Positions 32,791 through 44,039 of a stretch of DNA of 64,000 nucleotides are shown here, one piece after another. The stretch is from Pseudopithomyces maydicus. Taxonomy: Eukaryota; Ascomycota; Dothideomycetes; Pleosporales; Didymosphaeriaceae. Each line of letters starts with the position of its first letter. Position 1 is the first letter of the stretch. The stretch lies in contig JANTUC010000006.1 in the NCBI GenBank assembly GCA_026873275.1, positions 1,426,001 through 1,490,000 on the forward strand. The letters run 5' to 3'. The translations under genes were made by a program, and so were the position numbers. The notes under the pieces were generated by a model. The model saw nothing but the letters and a program-made list of their open reading frames with translations, ran no database searches and had not been told where the DNA came from.

Positions 32791-34679
32791 TCAGAGTCGT
32801 GTTCCCAGGTTGACGTGAATCGCCTGCCACTGTCAGTGTGTCTCTATGCTATCGTCGATGAAGACCCTACCTTTTTGTTGGTATACGCCTCCAGCCCAGC
32901 TTCACCGAGCTCGCGTCCAATGCCGCTCTGTTTAACACCTAGGCTTGTCAGCATCGTGTCCAACAAATCGCTCGAGTGATGACTGGAACTCACCGCCAAA
33001 CGGCACACGAACATCCGAATCGTTACTTGAGTTGATCCACACCATGCCTGCTTCAATCAACCTAGCCACGCGGTGTGCCTTCGTGATGTTCTCTGTGAAT
33101 AGTGCTGCTCCGAGCCCGTAGGTCGTATCGTTGGCGCGTTCAATGGCCTCTTCTTCCGTCTTGAATGAAGATATCACAACAAACGGACCGAACACTTCCT
33201 CTCGGTAGATTCTCATGTCGTCTTTTACGTCGGTAAAGATGGTAGGTGCAATGAAAAATCCCTTGCCTCCCACATTCTTGAAAGCCTCGCCTCCAGCAAT
33301 GAGTTTTGCTCCGTCCGACTTTCCAGCTTCGATATACGAAAGGACCCTCTCGAACTGGGTCTTGGTGACCTGTGGACCCTGGAATGTGTCGTCTTTGAAT
33401 GGATCGCCAACTACAGATGCTTTGGAGACGTGCTCTTTGAATGCTTCGACGAATTTATCATAGATTCCTTCCTGAACAAGGATTCGGGACGTAGCTGTGC
33501 AAACCTGTCCTTGATTATACACTGTGGAGATATCGGCGTCAGTTTTATTTACTAAAAAAAGAAAAGAAACCAGAATATTCATGTTTCTTGAAGCCTTAAA
33601 TTACTTACTGATACCGACGTGTGACCACTTGACTGCTTGGTCGAGATCAGCGTCATCGAAAACTAGCAAAGGTGATTTGCCGCCCGTTTCAAGCGTGATG
33701 TTCTTCATGTTGACTGCTGCCATTTTCATGATTTCTTTTCCAGTAGCTTGGCTTCTCGTTAGTATAGTATCGTGCGGGCATGGAAAATTCCATACCAGTT
33801 GAGCCGGTGAAAGCAATCTTATCAACGCCCAGATGGGAAGCCAAAGCCGCACCAGCCTTACGCCCTTCTCCGTTCAGGATGTTGATAACACCAGGTGGGA
33901 ATCCTGCCTCTTTCACTAATGTTGCAAGGTACAGAATAGACAGCGGCGTCTGTTCGGCTGCCTTCAAGACCACGGTGTTACCCGTAGACAGAGCAGGGCC
34001 GAGCTTCCACGCAGCCATGGCAAGAGGAAAGTTCCATGGGATGATCTGTCCACAAACACCGAGAGGCTCTCTGATGGTGTAGGCAAGTTTAGCTGGGGAG
34101 GTGTCGATGACATCGCCGTGGATTTTGTTCGCGTATCCGGCATAGTATTTAAGCACGCTGATCACCTCACCCAGGTCGTCATTCAGGGATATTTGGTAGG
34201 GCTTTCCGTTATCCCATGTCTCAATCGTTGCAAGTGCCTCTCTGTGCTGCTCGATCAATTGGGCGAACTTGTAAAGAAGATCTGACCGTGCATTGGTATC
34301 TATATCCCGCCATGAAGGGTCCTTGAAGGCTACGATAGTTAGCACACAATATATTGTATGACGAAATCTTGCTGTCGAAGCTGCGCAAATACATGCGGAC
34401 ACAGCCGTAGAGCTGAAACCTACCTTTCCGTGCAGCAGCAACAGCCTTGTCAACATCCTCGGGTCCTGCAGCATAGACGGATGCTATTTCGCTCTCATCA
34501 CTGGCATGGGTCAACTCTGAGACACTTTGTGTTCGTCAAGATGCTGCTAACCTCGGGTTGATGGTCGTGATGGTTTCACCCGACTGTGACGCAACAAACT
34601 CGTTGTTGATGAACAATCCCCTCGGCTGCTTGATCTTGCGGCCGTTGGGTGCGGTCAGTTCGACGAACAGGTCTGACAT
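32791..34679 (-). CDS. NAD(P)-dependent aldehyde dehydrogenase
   Basis: This enzyme oxidises aldehydes to acids and belongs to the large ALDH family that includes fungal acetaldehyde dehydrogenases. Exons: 34679-34552, 34500-34424, 34329-33796, 33746-33609, 33521-32994, 32938-32871 and 32823-32791, 501 residues, the usual length. Cofactor-binding features include [27 protein letters not shown] and FTGST. The general-base Glu is in LETGGKSP, and the catalytic Cys is in [11 protein letters not shown]. The C-terminus is [20 protein letters not shown] then HVNLGTRL, which needs the short last exon. No obvious signal or targeting peptide is present, so it is probably cytosolic. It is divergent from the methyltransferase gene. 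The exact substrate cannot be decided. Confidence 0.94.
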
Positions 34680-35302
34680 TGTGCTGTAGAGATTGTAGCT
34701 CTTGCGGTATCCGGAAAGGAGGTTGTAATTTGGGAGATGTAATCTGGACGAGCGCTGAATTTGAAGCAAGCCAGAGGGCCTCAAGAGGCGGGGTAGGGCG
34801 GAGCACATCTCGGACAGGATCGTGCAACTGCGATTGGGTTGGCTACATGGTGCAAATGCGGTAACCCCCGCGAACGACACATTGGTACAAGACACGATCG
34901 GAAGCACCTTGCCGCATTTGGCGCTTCGCGTGGGGAAGTTACCATCGGAAATTCAATGTCTATCGCTGATTGCAGGACTAATGGAAGACTGCCTCCCACT
35001 TTGTAGATGTCACTTTCAGGCATGGCGAGGGGATGCAGAGAACGCGTGGGGTCGCTCGACGCGCTCGTTACCCCGCCGTCGACCCTGACTTCACAGTGCC
35101 GTTGACTTTTCTGCAACCTGCCACCAACGACAGACTGCTCGCGTCCTCGACGACACATTGATTCGTGCGCGCGGGAATTGACGAGATACACGTATTCTCA
35201 GAAAGTTATAAAACTCGGGCGAGTACCCGCACCATTCGCGCAAACATCGCCATCGTACCCGCCGTCCGCCATCACCACGCCCATCTACACGCTCCAGACG
35301 CC
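34680..35302. promoter_or_regulatory. Divergent promoter region (ALDH / NTM1)
   Basis: 623 bases between two divergent start codons. No RNA gene or coding exon is seen. It must contain both promoters; specific elements were not identified. Confidence 0.5.
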
Positions 35303-36088
35303 ATGGACATGACCTCCGACCCTCCCTTTTCCGAAACATCCGCCCCCGATGCCCAAATCAACCATGCTCACTCGATAGAGTACTGGAACTCGGTCTCCTC
35401 CGACATCAACGGCATGCTCGGCGGCTACCCGCAAACCTCGCGCATCGACCTCCAAGGCTCCTCCAACTTCCTCACCAAGCTCCGCCGCGCCAAAGCCGCA
35501 CAAAACCCGAAGCAACCGCTCCCTCCGCTGGACAGGGCCGCCGACTGTGGGGCAGGCGTCGGCCGGATAACGAAGGAGTTTTTGCTCAAGGTGAGCAGGG
35601 CCGTCGACGTCGTGGAACCGGTTAAAAAGTTTACCGATGAGCTGGTGCAGAGCTTGGGGAGTGGGGAGTGGGCTGGGGACGGAGATGCCGTGCACGCGGG
35701 TAGGGGCCAGGTGGGGCAGGTGATTAATCTGGGGTTGCAGGACTGGACACCGGAGAAGGGTGCGTACAATCTGATATGGAATCAGTGGTGCTTGGGACAT
35801 TTGACGGATGCGCAACTCGTGGCGTATTTTCAGCGGTGCAAGGAAGGGCTGATCAAGGTTGAGGATGGGAAGGAGGCGTGGATTGTGGTCAAGGAGAATT
35901 TGTCGACGGACTTTCAGGGCAAGGATATCTATGATGAGGAGGATTCAAGCGTGACGCGGTCGGATGAGAAGTTCAGACGGCTGTTCACAGAGGCTGGGCT
36001 GAAAATTGTGGCAACGGAACTGCAGAAGGGATTCCCCAAGGAATTGTTTCCTGTGAGGATATATGCTCTAAAACCAGAGCAAGCTTGA
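35303..36088 (+). CDS. TAE1: Alpha N-terminal protein methyltransferase (NTM1/Tae1)
   Basis: This enzyme methylates the alpha-amino group of proteins that begin, after Met removal, with an X-Pro-Lys type motif, such as ribosomal proteins. It is a single exon of 261 residues, the usual length. The SAM-binding motif DCGAGVGRITKEFLL sits at about residue 78, followed by VDVVEPVKKF (motif with the acidic ribose-binding residue) and NLIWNQWCLGHLTD, a family signature in the substrate channel. The C-terminal part has WIVVKENLS and SVTRSDEKFRRLFTEAGLKI. The frame is open 138 bases further upstream, but the ATG at 35303 gives the expected N-terminus with IEYWNSVSSDINGMLGGYP near residue 26. Confidence 0.94.
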   Translation: MDMTSDPPFSETSAPDAQINHAHSIEYWNSVSSDINGMLGGYPQTSRIDLQGSSNFLTKLRRAKAAQNPKQPLPPLDRAADCGAGVGRITKEFLLKVSRAVDVVEPVKKFTDELVQSLGSGEWAGDGDAVHAGRGQVGQVINLGLQDWTPEKGAYNLIWNQWCLGHLTDAQLVAYFQRCKEGLIKVEDGKEAWIVVKENLSTDFQGKDIYDEEDSSVTRSDEKFRRLFTEAGLKIVATELQKGFPKELFPVRIYALKPEQA

Positions 36089-36324
36089 AGGGTGATGGTG
36101 CCTCATCGTGGAAGCAAATAGGAAAATACTTAGAAGGTAGCATGTGCATGGAGGCAGTGGTTGGTAGTATTATACCCAGACACGTTCTGTTTGAGTTTCA
36201 AAAGCAATTGTTGTACCGCTAAAGGTTCCTTGGTATCATGCCCACTCTCATAACGCCCAAGCCACGCTAATCAAACATATCCTTCGCAATTTTCAGAACC
36301 GGAGACTTCCAGGCCTTGACCCAC

Positions 36325-37268
36325 TCAAAGGGCTGCTCCTGTCGACATGAACTTGTGGATCGTGTTGAGCGACATCATAGGAACCTCCTTCTCCTGCGGC
36401 TTGGGAACGCTTCCTGCAGCTTGCGTTGACCCACCCACGCCTTCCACATCCTCCATCTCCTCATCTTCATCCTCTTCTTCTGATTCCCCATCGTTCAACG
36501 CGTTCTGCGCGACAGCTGCTTGCTCTTCTACAATGTCATAAACATCCCTCCATAGATCCGCCAGTTGGTCCTCATCCAAATACGCCTTCCGCCTCTTCAA
36601 TCTCGTGTCGCTCTCCTTACTATCTCCCATCTCATCCCCACCCTCTTCAGCTGCTGGCTTCGCTTCGATACCCCAGTCTCCAGGCACGTGCGCAAACTCG
36701 GCGGCTTTGATCAATTTTGCACGAATCCAATCCTGCTCCTTGGCACCGGGTTCTTTCGAAAAGATGGTGTCTGCCAAAGCGCTCATCTGGGGGTCGCCAT
36801 TGGGGAAAGGTGGGATTGGGTAGGCATGAAGAGCCTGAAGGGTGGTCATTGTCTTGGGGTCATTGGTAATGAAGCCTTGGATAGAGTTGATAGTGTTGGT
36901 AACCGCGGCGATATTGCGCTGTAGAGAAGGCCTAACTTTGAGTCAACGGACTGAACAGTCTCAGATTCGACCGAACTAGATGGCGAGTGCCAGTTGAGAA
37001 AAAGTGTACCCATGTAGCGAGCGAAATGTATTGAAGGATTTGCATATGGAATTTGAGGATGCAGATCATAATCGAAGGTCACGAAGCCGATCATTTGGAG
37101 TAGTACAACCTACCATTCTGGGGGTGCTGCTTGGTTTGACAGCAGCTCTCTCTTCATCTGCTCTAGCATCCAGACTAGCGACATCAACCGAGCGCGCAGA
37201 GACTCTAACAGTGCGACATCGGCCTTTGCAGGCTCCCCTGGCACGGGTTGACCAACGTTTGAAGCCAT
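36325..37268 (-). CDS. MED8: Mediator complex subunit 8
   Basis: Part of the Mediator head module, which links activators to RNA polymerase II in the nucleus. Exons: 37268-37114 and 36931-36325, with an intron of 182 bases, long for this window; 253 residues. The N-terminus VALLESLRARLMSLVWMLEQ and ELLSNQAAPPEW is typical of Med8. It is followed by RNIAAVTNTINSIQGF and DWIRAKLIKAAEFAHVPGDW. The rear third is acidic (EDEDEEMEDVEG). The frame ends at SLNTIHKFMSTGAAL. Another frame continues coding-like for about 21 codons beyond this stop (EQPFEWVKAWKSPVLKIA, stop at 36267-36269), so the true C-terminus may be longer if a base is miscalled near 36341. Confidence 0.9.
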
Positions 37269-38477
37269 TTACGAGTTGGAAGTATGGTTGGATGGTCGAG
37301 CTGCGTGATGTGTTGCGTCCACGGGTTGTTGCTTTAGACGTGGTCGGCGAATCTGAAAGGCGATTGGCGTAGAAAGAGGCGCCTGCTCCGAAAGAAACCA
37401 GAGCTTGGCATCACACCGCGGTGCACACTGGCGAATGCAGTTGCCACCTTTCCTCATTCGTCCATTTCCCTCCTATGCTTCACTTTACCTAACTTTTGTT
37501 CTTGCGATTATTGATATAGTTAGCTAAATCCCTAGTAATAACGAAAAGGTTCCGTTTCCTTCGAATATTGGCATTATGATAGGTGCGATCCGCACATCCT
37601 GACTACATGCAACCCAACAGCCTCAGATATGTCTATTTGTACAAAAATCATATTATCTTTTCTTTGCCACCTGTTTGTCCGCAGAACTTGAACACTTGAT
37701 TTTTTTCCCACGAATTCAGTTGTCTTTGGCCCGAAATCTTCTCCTCCCGTCGTCTTCATTGTTGTTGCACTCAATCTCAATTAAAGTCGACGCGTTTAGA
37801 TATGATTATGCCGGGAAGCAGACCAAATTTCGATATAGCTCATATCTATCCAGGGTGAAAACCCGAGTGAGAGTATAGGACCAAGATGGTCCGTGCAATA
37901 CTATGTCGTTTGCACTTTGCTCCTCGCCCCTTCCCTTCTCTCACCGCTCAGCCCAGCCACTAGTTGTATTTAAATGGTACAGCAGCCACCTCGCTACTTA
38001 CCTTGTATGTTGATTCACCACGTTGTACTTTGGTTGCTCCAACCTATAAGTTTGCCTGCATTTGGCACTTGTAACGGGTGTCCTTTATATTTTGAAGGCC
38101 ATTGGCTGAACTCACTGCAGCACAACCTTGGAATAACCCCGGGCAGGCGCCAGCCCTCGTTAGCAGTAATAGCTTATCACCTTCACTTGAGAGTTGGGCC
38201 CTTAAGACGAGGTCGCCAACCAATACTTCTGTTTGCCTAGCTATTGTCGCGACAATACAACCTACCTGATAATAGAACCGGGAGCTCAACAGCTGATCTC
38301 ACTGCCTCTTATATCATCAACTCAATTCCTTCTATACCTCTGAAATTTGCATACCTTTCAGAACCAACAATTATACAAGAGAGCGAGTCGAAGTGTCGGC
38401 TGCATTTCTTTCAATACAATTTTGATCTAACATAGGTTTGCGCAAACATCTCCCGGCAACGCGCCAAAGTATACAAG
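37269..38477. other. Divergent intergenic region
   Basis: About 1.2 kb between the Med8 start (minus) and the seven-exon gene (plus). It is partly AT-rich. No coding or RNA feature was recognised. Confidence 0.45.
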
Positions 38478-40487
38478 ATGGCGCAGAAAATTGAGATAGG
38501 AGTCTGGGAGAGTTCTGATGGGTGGGTAAATGCGACTCCCGAAAGAAGCAACCGCGGTGACGGCGCAGCTGGCTACGAGTTTCCTGTCTCCAAACTCGTA
38601 CCGAAAGGTCGAGGTACTAATACAAATCGTATCCCAGATTCCAACGACATCAAGGCCCAAAACGCTCTTATGGCCAAATTACAGATCGGCCATTTCAAGA
38701 AAGACACAACGGCACCCACTGGGGGAGATGTACAGGGCAAGGAGTTGAGTGTCAAGAAGTACAACGTCGCAGGCTTGTCTACGAAGCATGCGTAAGTGTC
38801 ACCCAATGACAAATGTCAAAAATACCGCTAAATATTTGATATAGGAAGCTATTTTCTGCCGTTGAAGAGGCCGTCTATAAATATCGGAAGCAGTCTGCGT
38901 TTCACTTTGCAGTCTATATTGACGTCCAATGGGCGGTTCCCAACAAGGATCTAAAGTGCAAAGCGTCAAAGCGTAGATCCGTGTTGGTTTTCCAGAACTA
39001 TAACCAGCAGATTTACAAGACCTGTCGGCAACACTTACCAGGAGAAGGTTCGGACCGCCGAGTTCAGGTGCGAGTGAAACGTAGTTGGATCCCCATTGAG
39101 ATCATGTTGAACCAGTACTTCCCAGTAAGTCCAACATGTAAACAATTCTCCAAATCAATTGCTAATATTGTATAGCCTTTCTCAGACAGAGCAAACCTTG
39201 GAACCCTAGCGGCTTACTGGGAAGCAAATGGCAAGTTCTTCAACTGGAAAGACCTGCCGACTGAGTTGAAGGAGAATATCATCCAATACTGCTTCGTCGA
39301 GCTCCCAAAGTCTGGGGGCGATATTCACATGTTCCGCTGCCAGAAAATCGCTAGGGCACGCAGTGGTGGACGATCTTCGTGTGAGATTTCCGAGCATCTA
39401 GGTCCGTGGAAGGCTCTCTTGATGGTTTCAACCCAAGTTCGGGCAATTACCCTTCGGCTTCGTCTCGCTGGGGGCTTGGTAAGTTAAACAGCTCCACTAG
39501 AGAATATTTACTTTTGTACTGACCAATTTCGTGCACCATAGGTCTACAAGGATGGTCTTCATATTAGGAGCTCCAACTATTTCGACTTCCAAGGCCGCTT
39601 GAGACGTTTCGATAGGCGCTCCCAAATCACTGAATCTTACAGCGTTCCTCCCCAGAATGATCCTGAGAACATCGGCCACTTGCTCCAGCAAGCCTATCGA
39701 GACTCCCCCAAGCTGTATCCCGAGTTGCACCGCTATGCTACTTTCTTCCATGGGATCCGTCAAGTCGACATCTCGTTTGCCTTCATTGACCTTTATCGTT
39801 TCTTTCAGGTAACCGCAGGCGGATTCGATCGCCAGAAGAAGCGGGAGCGCCAGAAGATGACCTTCGAAGTGTTCGATAGGATGCCTTTCCTCAACAAGGT
39901 AAGTCTGACATGAAGATATACACATGAAGTGCGCATAGGCTGATGTACTTTTAGATTGTTGTTCGATTCCCAAAGAATCGCCTCCATTTTTGGAACAACT
40001 ACTCGCTTGAACCAGAGTAAGTTCAACCAAATCCTTTGGTGCACAATATGCTGATTGAACAGGCGACCCCTTTTCCACGAAGACTTCCCATGTCCACGCG
40101 TCATCATGAGGATTCTTTACGAGCGCATTGCTGAAGCTCTCGCCGCATACAATGATGTAAAAGTCATGAACTTCTTGAACGAGCTTGAGAAGGGTCGCTT
40201 CTTGGGTAAGTCAAATCAGAAAGAAACCTCATGATCGAATACTGACATGTATAGACATGCGCCGTGCGGCTAGAAAGAAATTGGACATCAAACCGCAGAG
40301 CAATAGGCTCACCATCGAACAGTTGCTCGAATTGAACAATCACACCGGCACTGCAGGAGGTATCCAGTTCTCTCGACATGATTACGAACCAGAGCACGCA
40401 GGTGTGCCAATGGAGGCAGTCCATTTCTATCCGATCAAGTGCAAGTGCGCGGTGCCCTGTCGTGAGGAGTTCAACTTCTGCATCTGA
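38478..40487 (+). CDS. Conserved-looking hypothetical protein, possible F-box-like segment
   Basis: I do not recognise this protein. It is a well-formed gene with seven exons (38478-38791, 38845-39124, 39176-39478, 39542-39898, 39955-40016, 40063-40205, 40255-40487) and six canonical introns of 46 to 63 bases, giving 563 residues in an intact frame. There is no signal peptide or membrane segment. The segment WKDLPTELKENIIQYCF at about residue 223 resembles the start of an F-box. The middle is rich in Arg and aromatic residues (RLRRFDRRSQ, HRYATFFHGIRQVDISFAFI). The C-terminus is Cys-containing (YPIKCKCAVPCREEFNFC). The clean splicing argues that it is expressed and under selection. A nuclear or ubiquitin-related role is speculation. 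Confidence 0.82.
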
Positions 40488-41165
40488 TATCGACGACACG
40501 GGGAGGGATAGGTTGCAGCCGACCCCGGCTGATCTGGGTTTCTATACTTGACAGTTTTTATCATGTACATGCCATTGGGGGAGATCACATTGACGGTAGA
40601 TTGATTGTACGGGACTCATGGACTCTGCACTCTTCTTGCATCTCCATGTCAATCGATGGGTGCTTTTCTGCACTGTAGTTACTCCATAAACTCTCTCTCT
40701 TCATATTGAGGGCTTAAACCTCAAACATCATAGCCGTTGTGTACACTGGATCGCGCCCAGTTGATGTCTCCATTGCCTTCGTAAAACAGATTTCGAGGCC
40801 ACAAGTGATTCGTATAATCGACCTAAATGGTGCAGCACACGCCTTATTCCTAGTAGTCTATCCCGTTCAAGCCCGCATACGAAAGGACAAGGCAAGCCAA
40901 GAAAGACGAGCGGGGTGCTGTAAGACTCCGCTCCCAAGCGGCCTAGAACGAGGATCCTACCCCAGAAAAACGCACGGGCACCACGTCAAACGTGCCTCGG
41001 CCCACCCGTTTCAAGTGTCAGTCTGCGCGACTGAGCGATCAAGCTGCGCAATCGCGGCTTATTTGGCTGACGCGATGCCCTTCCTCCCATTTCCATTCCA
41101 AGCTGCCTGAGTGGTACATCATCACTGCCCCTTCGCTAGTGTAGATTTACGATTGGTGTGCGACA
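40488..41165. other. Intergenic region
   Basis: 678 bases between two genes on the plus strand. It holds the 3' end of one and the promoter of the next. No feature is recognised. Confidence 0.45.
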
Positions 41166-43340
41166 ATGCAAGGTGAGCTTCAGATGGCGCAGATGACGCT
41201 CAAACTTCCCATCGTGGGCTGACACGAAGACGCAGCGCTTCCATTTGCCCTCCCGGCCGCCGCGGCGGGATTTGCATACCTCAATGCTCGGCACGCGTTT
41301 TCGAATGACTTTGGGCTGCTTTCTTCCCTGGTGACTGCGACGGTCAAGGGTCGTCTCGCTGAGCGCAATGATAAGATTAGCTTGTTCTACACGCTCGAGG
41401 CGCAAGCGCAGTCGTCGAACGGCCATCGTCCGTGGATCATATCGGGCCAATCGGGCGAGAAATGGACCTACGCCGAGGCCTACGAGATCATCCTGCAGTA
41501 TGGGACATGGCTGAAGAGCAAGGGCGTGCAAAAAGAGGAGGTGGTCGCCATGGACTTTGTGAATAGCGAGGTGTTCATCTGGGTTTGGTTCGGCCTGTGG
41601 AGCATCGGCGCGAAGCCTGCTTTCATCAATTACAATCTGACGGGCGCTCCGCTGTTCCATACCATCAGGACGAGCACGGCACGGTTGGTGCTCGTGGATA
41701 AGAACGGGAAAGAAAAGTTCGAGGAGAGTATCATGGCGGAACATGGATTTGCGACGGTGCCTCCCACCGCGGAACAGCAGGACAACCAGAAGGTGTATGG
41801 GTTTAATAGCGATCCTAGCCAGATCCCACTCGCAGTCCAGAAGCAGGCCAGCAAATCATCAGCCTTGCAAAATCAGACAGAAGACTCCACCGCGGCGCCC
41901 GAGCGCAGGAAGCTTGAGATTATCTTCTTCGATAAGCGTCTTGAGAACCATATTTTGTCTCTCCCACCGACCCGTGTTCCTGATGCTGAGCGTGGGGGTC
42001 AGACACTGAGCAGTATGGCCATGCTGATCTATACATCTGGCACGACAGGATTACCCAAGGCCGCCATTATGTCTTGGGGAAAGGCCGGGAACGGCTCCAA
42101 GTTTGCACAGGGCTGGATCGGTTTGAAGAATACAGACGTACTGTACACATCGATGCCGCTCTACCATAGCGCTGCTTCTGTTCTAGGTGGGTGACGATTC
42201 ACACCCTTAACATTGATTTAGAGCCAGAGTACAGCAATACTAACATCCCAATCTCCAGGCCTTAGTCCCATCCTCCAAGCCGGTGGCGCAATTTGCATCT
42301 CCCAGCGCTTCAGCCACAAAACCTTCTGGCCCGAAGTGCGAGCCTCCAACGCAACCGTCATCCAGTACGTCGGCGAAACCTGCCGCTACCTCTTCTCTGC
42401 GCCCCCTCCCCCTCGACAAGCAGCACCGCGTCCGCGCCGCCTTCGGCAACGGCCTCCGCCCCGATGTCTGGCAGCCCTTCAAAGACCGCTTCGGCATCGA
42501 GACCATCTACGAGTTCTACAGCGCCACAGAGGCTCCCAGCGGCCTCTTCAACAAGTCCACAAATGCCTTCAGCGCAGGCGCTTTCGCTCGCGCGGGTACG
42601 ATAGCCACACTACTCATGGGCGCCTCCCTAAAGACAATCCGCATGGACCCCAACGCGTCCCCTCCCGAGCCCCTCCGCGACCCCGCAACAGGCCTCTGCC
42701 AAGTCTGCGACTGGAACGAACCAGGTGAACTCCTTTTCAAGCTGGACGCCGCGAATATCAAGCAAAAATTTCAAGGCTACTGGGGCAACTCCAGCGCCAC
42801 CTCCTCCAAGATCCTGCGCGACGTCCGCACCAAAGGTGACGCCTACTTCCGCTCAGGCGACCTCGTCCGGTGCGACCCGGACGGGCGCTGGTACTTCATC
42901 GACCGCCTGGGCGACACCTTCCGGTGGAAAGCCGAAAACGTATCCACAGCCGAGGTCGCCGACGCCCTGGGGAAGCACGCCTCTGTCGAGGAAGCCAACG
43001 TGTACGGCGTGCAGGTGCCGCATCACGACGGGCGGGCGGGGTGCGCCGCAGTAATTCTCAAGGATGGCATCACGGAGCCGAGTCCCGCGACGCTGAGGAG
43101 CATCGCGGAGCTGGTGAGGAAGGAACTGCCGGCGTTCGCGGTGCCGATTTGGCTGAGGGTTACGAAGGAGATGCATACGACGGGGACGAATAAGCAGCAG
43201 AAGACTTTGTTTCAGAGGGAGGGGATCGATGTCGGGGCTGTGGAGGAGAGGGGGATGTGTTGTACTGGATGGATCCCGAGACGAAGACGTATGAGAGGTT
43301 TACAAGTAAGCAGTTAGAGAGGATCGAGGGGGCGGTGTGA
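41166..43340 (+). CDS. FAT1: Very-long-chain acyl-CoA synthetase / fatty acid transporter, FAT1 type (frame broken three times)
   Basis: This enzyme activates long and very long fatty acids with CoA and supports their uptake, at membranes or peroxisomes. Exons: 41166-41172, 41236-42186 and 42259-43340. With one base added in each of the runs 42402-42406 (C), 42408-42412 (C) and 43250-43254 (G) it has 680 residues. The first exon is only MQ plus one base and splices to ALPFALPAAAAGFAYLNAR, a hydrophobic N-terminal anchor. The AMP-binding motif is LIYTSGTTGLPKAAIMSWGK. After the repaired double C run the text reads LFSAPPSPLDKQHRVRAAFG and YEFYSATEAPSGLF. The FATP/VLACS motif is FIDRLGDTFRWKAENVSTAE. 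The repaired C-terminus is VLYWMDPETKTYERFT. The unrepaired frames split this gene into three pieces. Confidence 0.92.
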
Positions 43341-44039
43341 AGCTGTGAGATTAGGGAGAAGGAAACATTGGAGTTGGGGTTGGGAACCGTATACCATGTG
43401 TGTTTTTTACGAATATAATGACTGAGCTGGGTTGGACGTTGGATGAACTGGCTTAGCTGACAATGGTGAAAGGAAGCTAACGCGAAATGCTTATATCTTC
43501 ACCGTTCTGGTAGTGGCACATCCCTCGATGCATGAGACAAGTATCCAAACAATTTCCCCGATCTTCATTAAGATGCCCGGCAGGCTACGTATTCGTCAGG
43601 TACAAACTAAACAAAAGCCTTCGTCGACTGTCACGCCGCACATCGTAGGCAGCATCTGCAGCACATTATCCCAAAACCACATCTAATGCGCCGGGCATAC
43701 CCAGCTTCGCGTGTTTACATTCATCTGCAGTCCCCCTCCTCCACACTAATATTACAAAACAAGCAATAGCTACGCTGGCCAAGCGGCCCTCATTATCCCT
43801 TCTACCCTCGCCAACCTGCTCAAGATCCTCGCCCTGGAAGCGCTGAGCTCGCCCAGCAACTCCTCAATGTCCATCTCAACCGATGCCGATGCCCCGGAAC
43901 AGTCCGTGATACCGTGCCCAAACGCCGCGCCGCAAGAGGAAACCCTCCGATCCGCGTCTAAACCCGAAGAACCACGCCTTTGCTAAATGACATTAAGTCT
44001 CCGTATAGCTCGACCGCCACCTCGCAGGCTGATAGGTTT
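43341..44039. other. Intergenic region with an open C3-rich stretch
   Basis: This separates the convergent acyl-CoA synthetase and AP180 genes. Bases from about 43750 to 43985 on the plus strand form an open frame with C-ending codons (ANLLKILALEALSSPSNSSM) that stops at TAA. It has no start ATG near its beginning. It may be chance or a relic. Confidence 0.4.
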
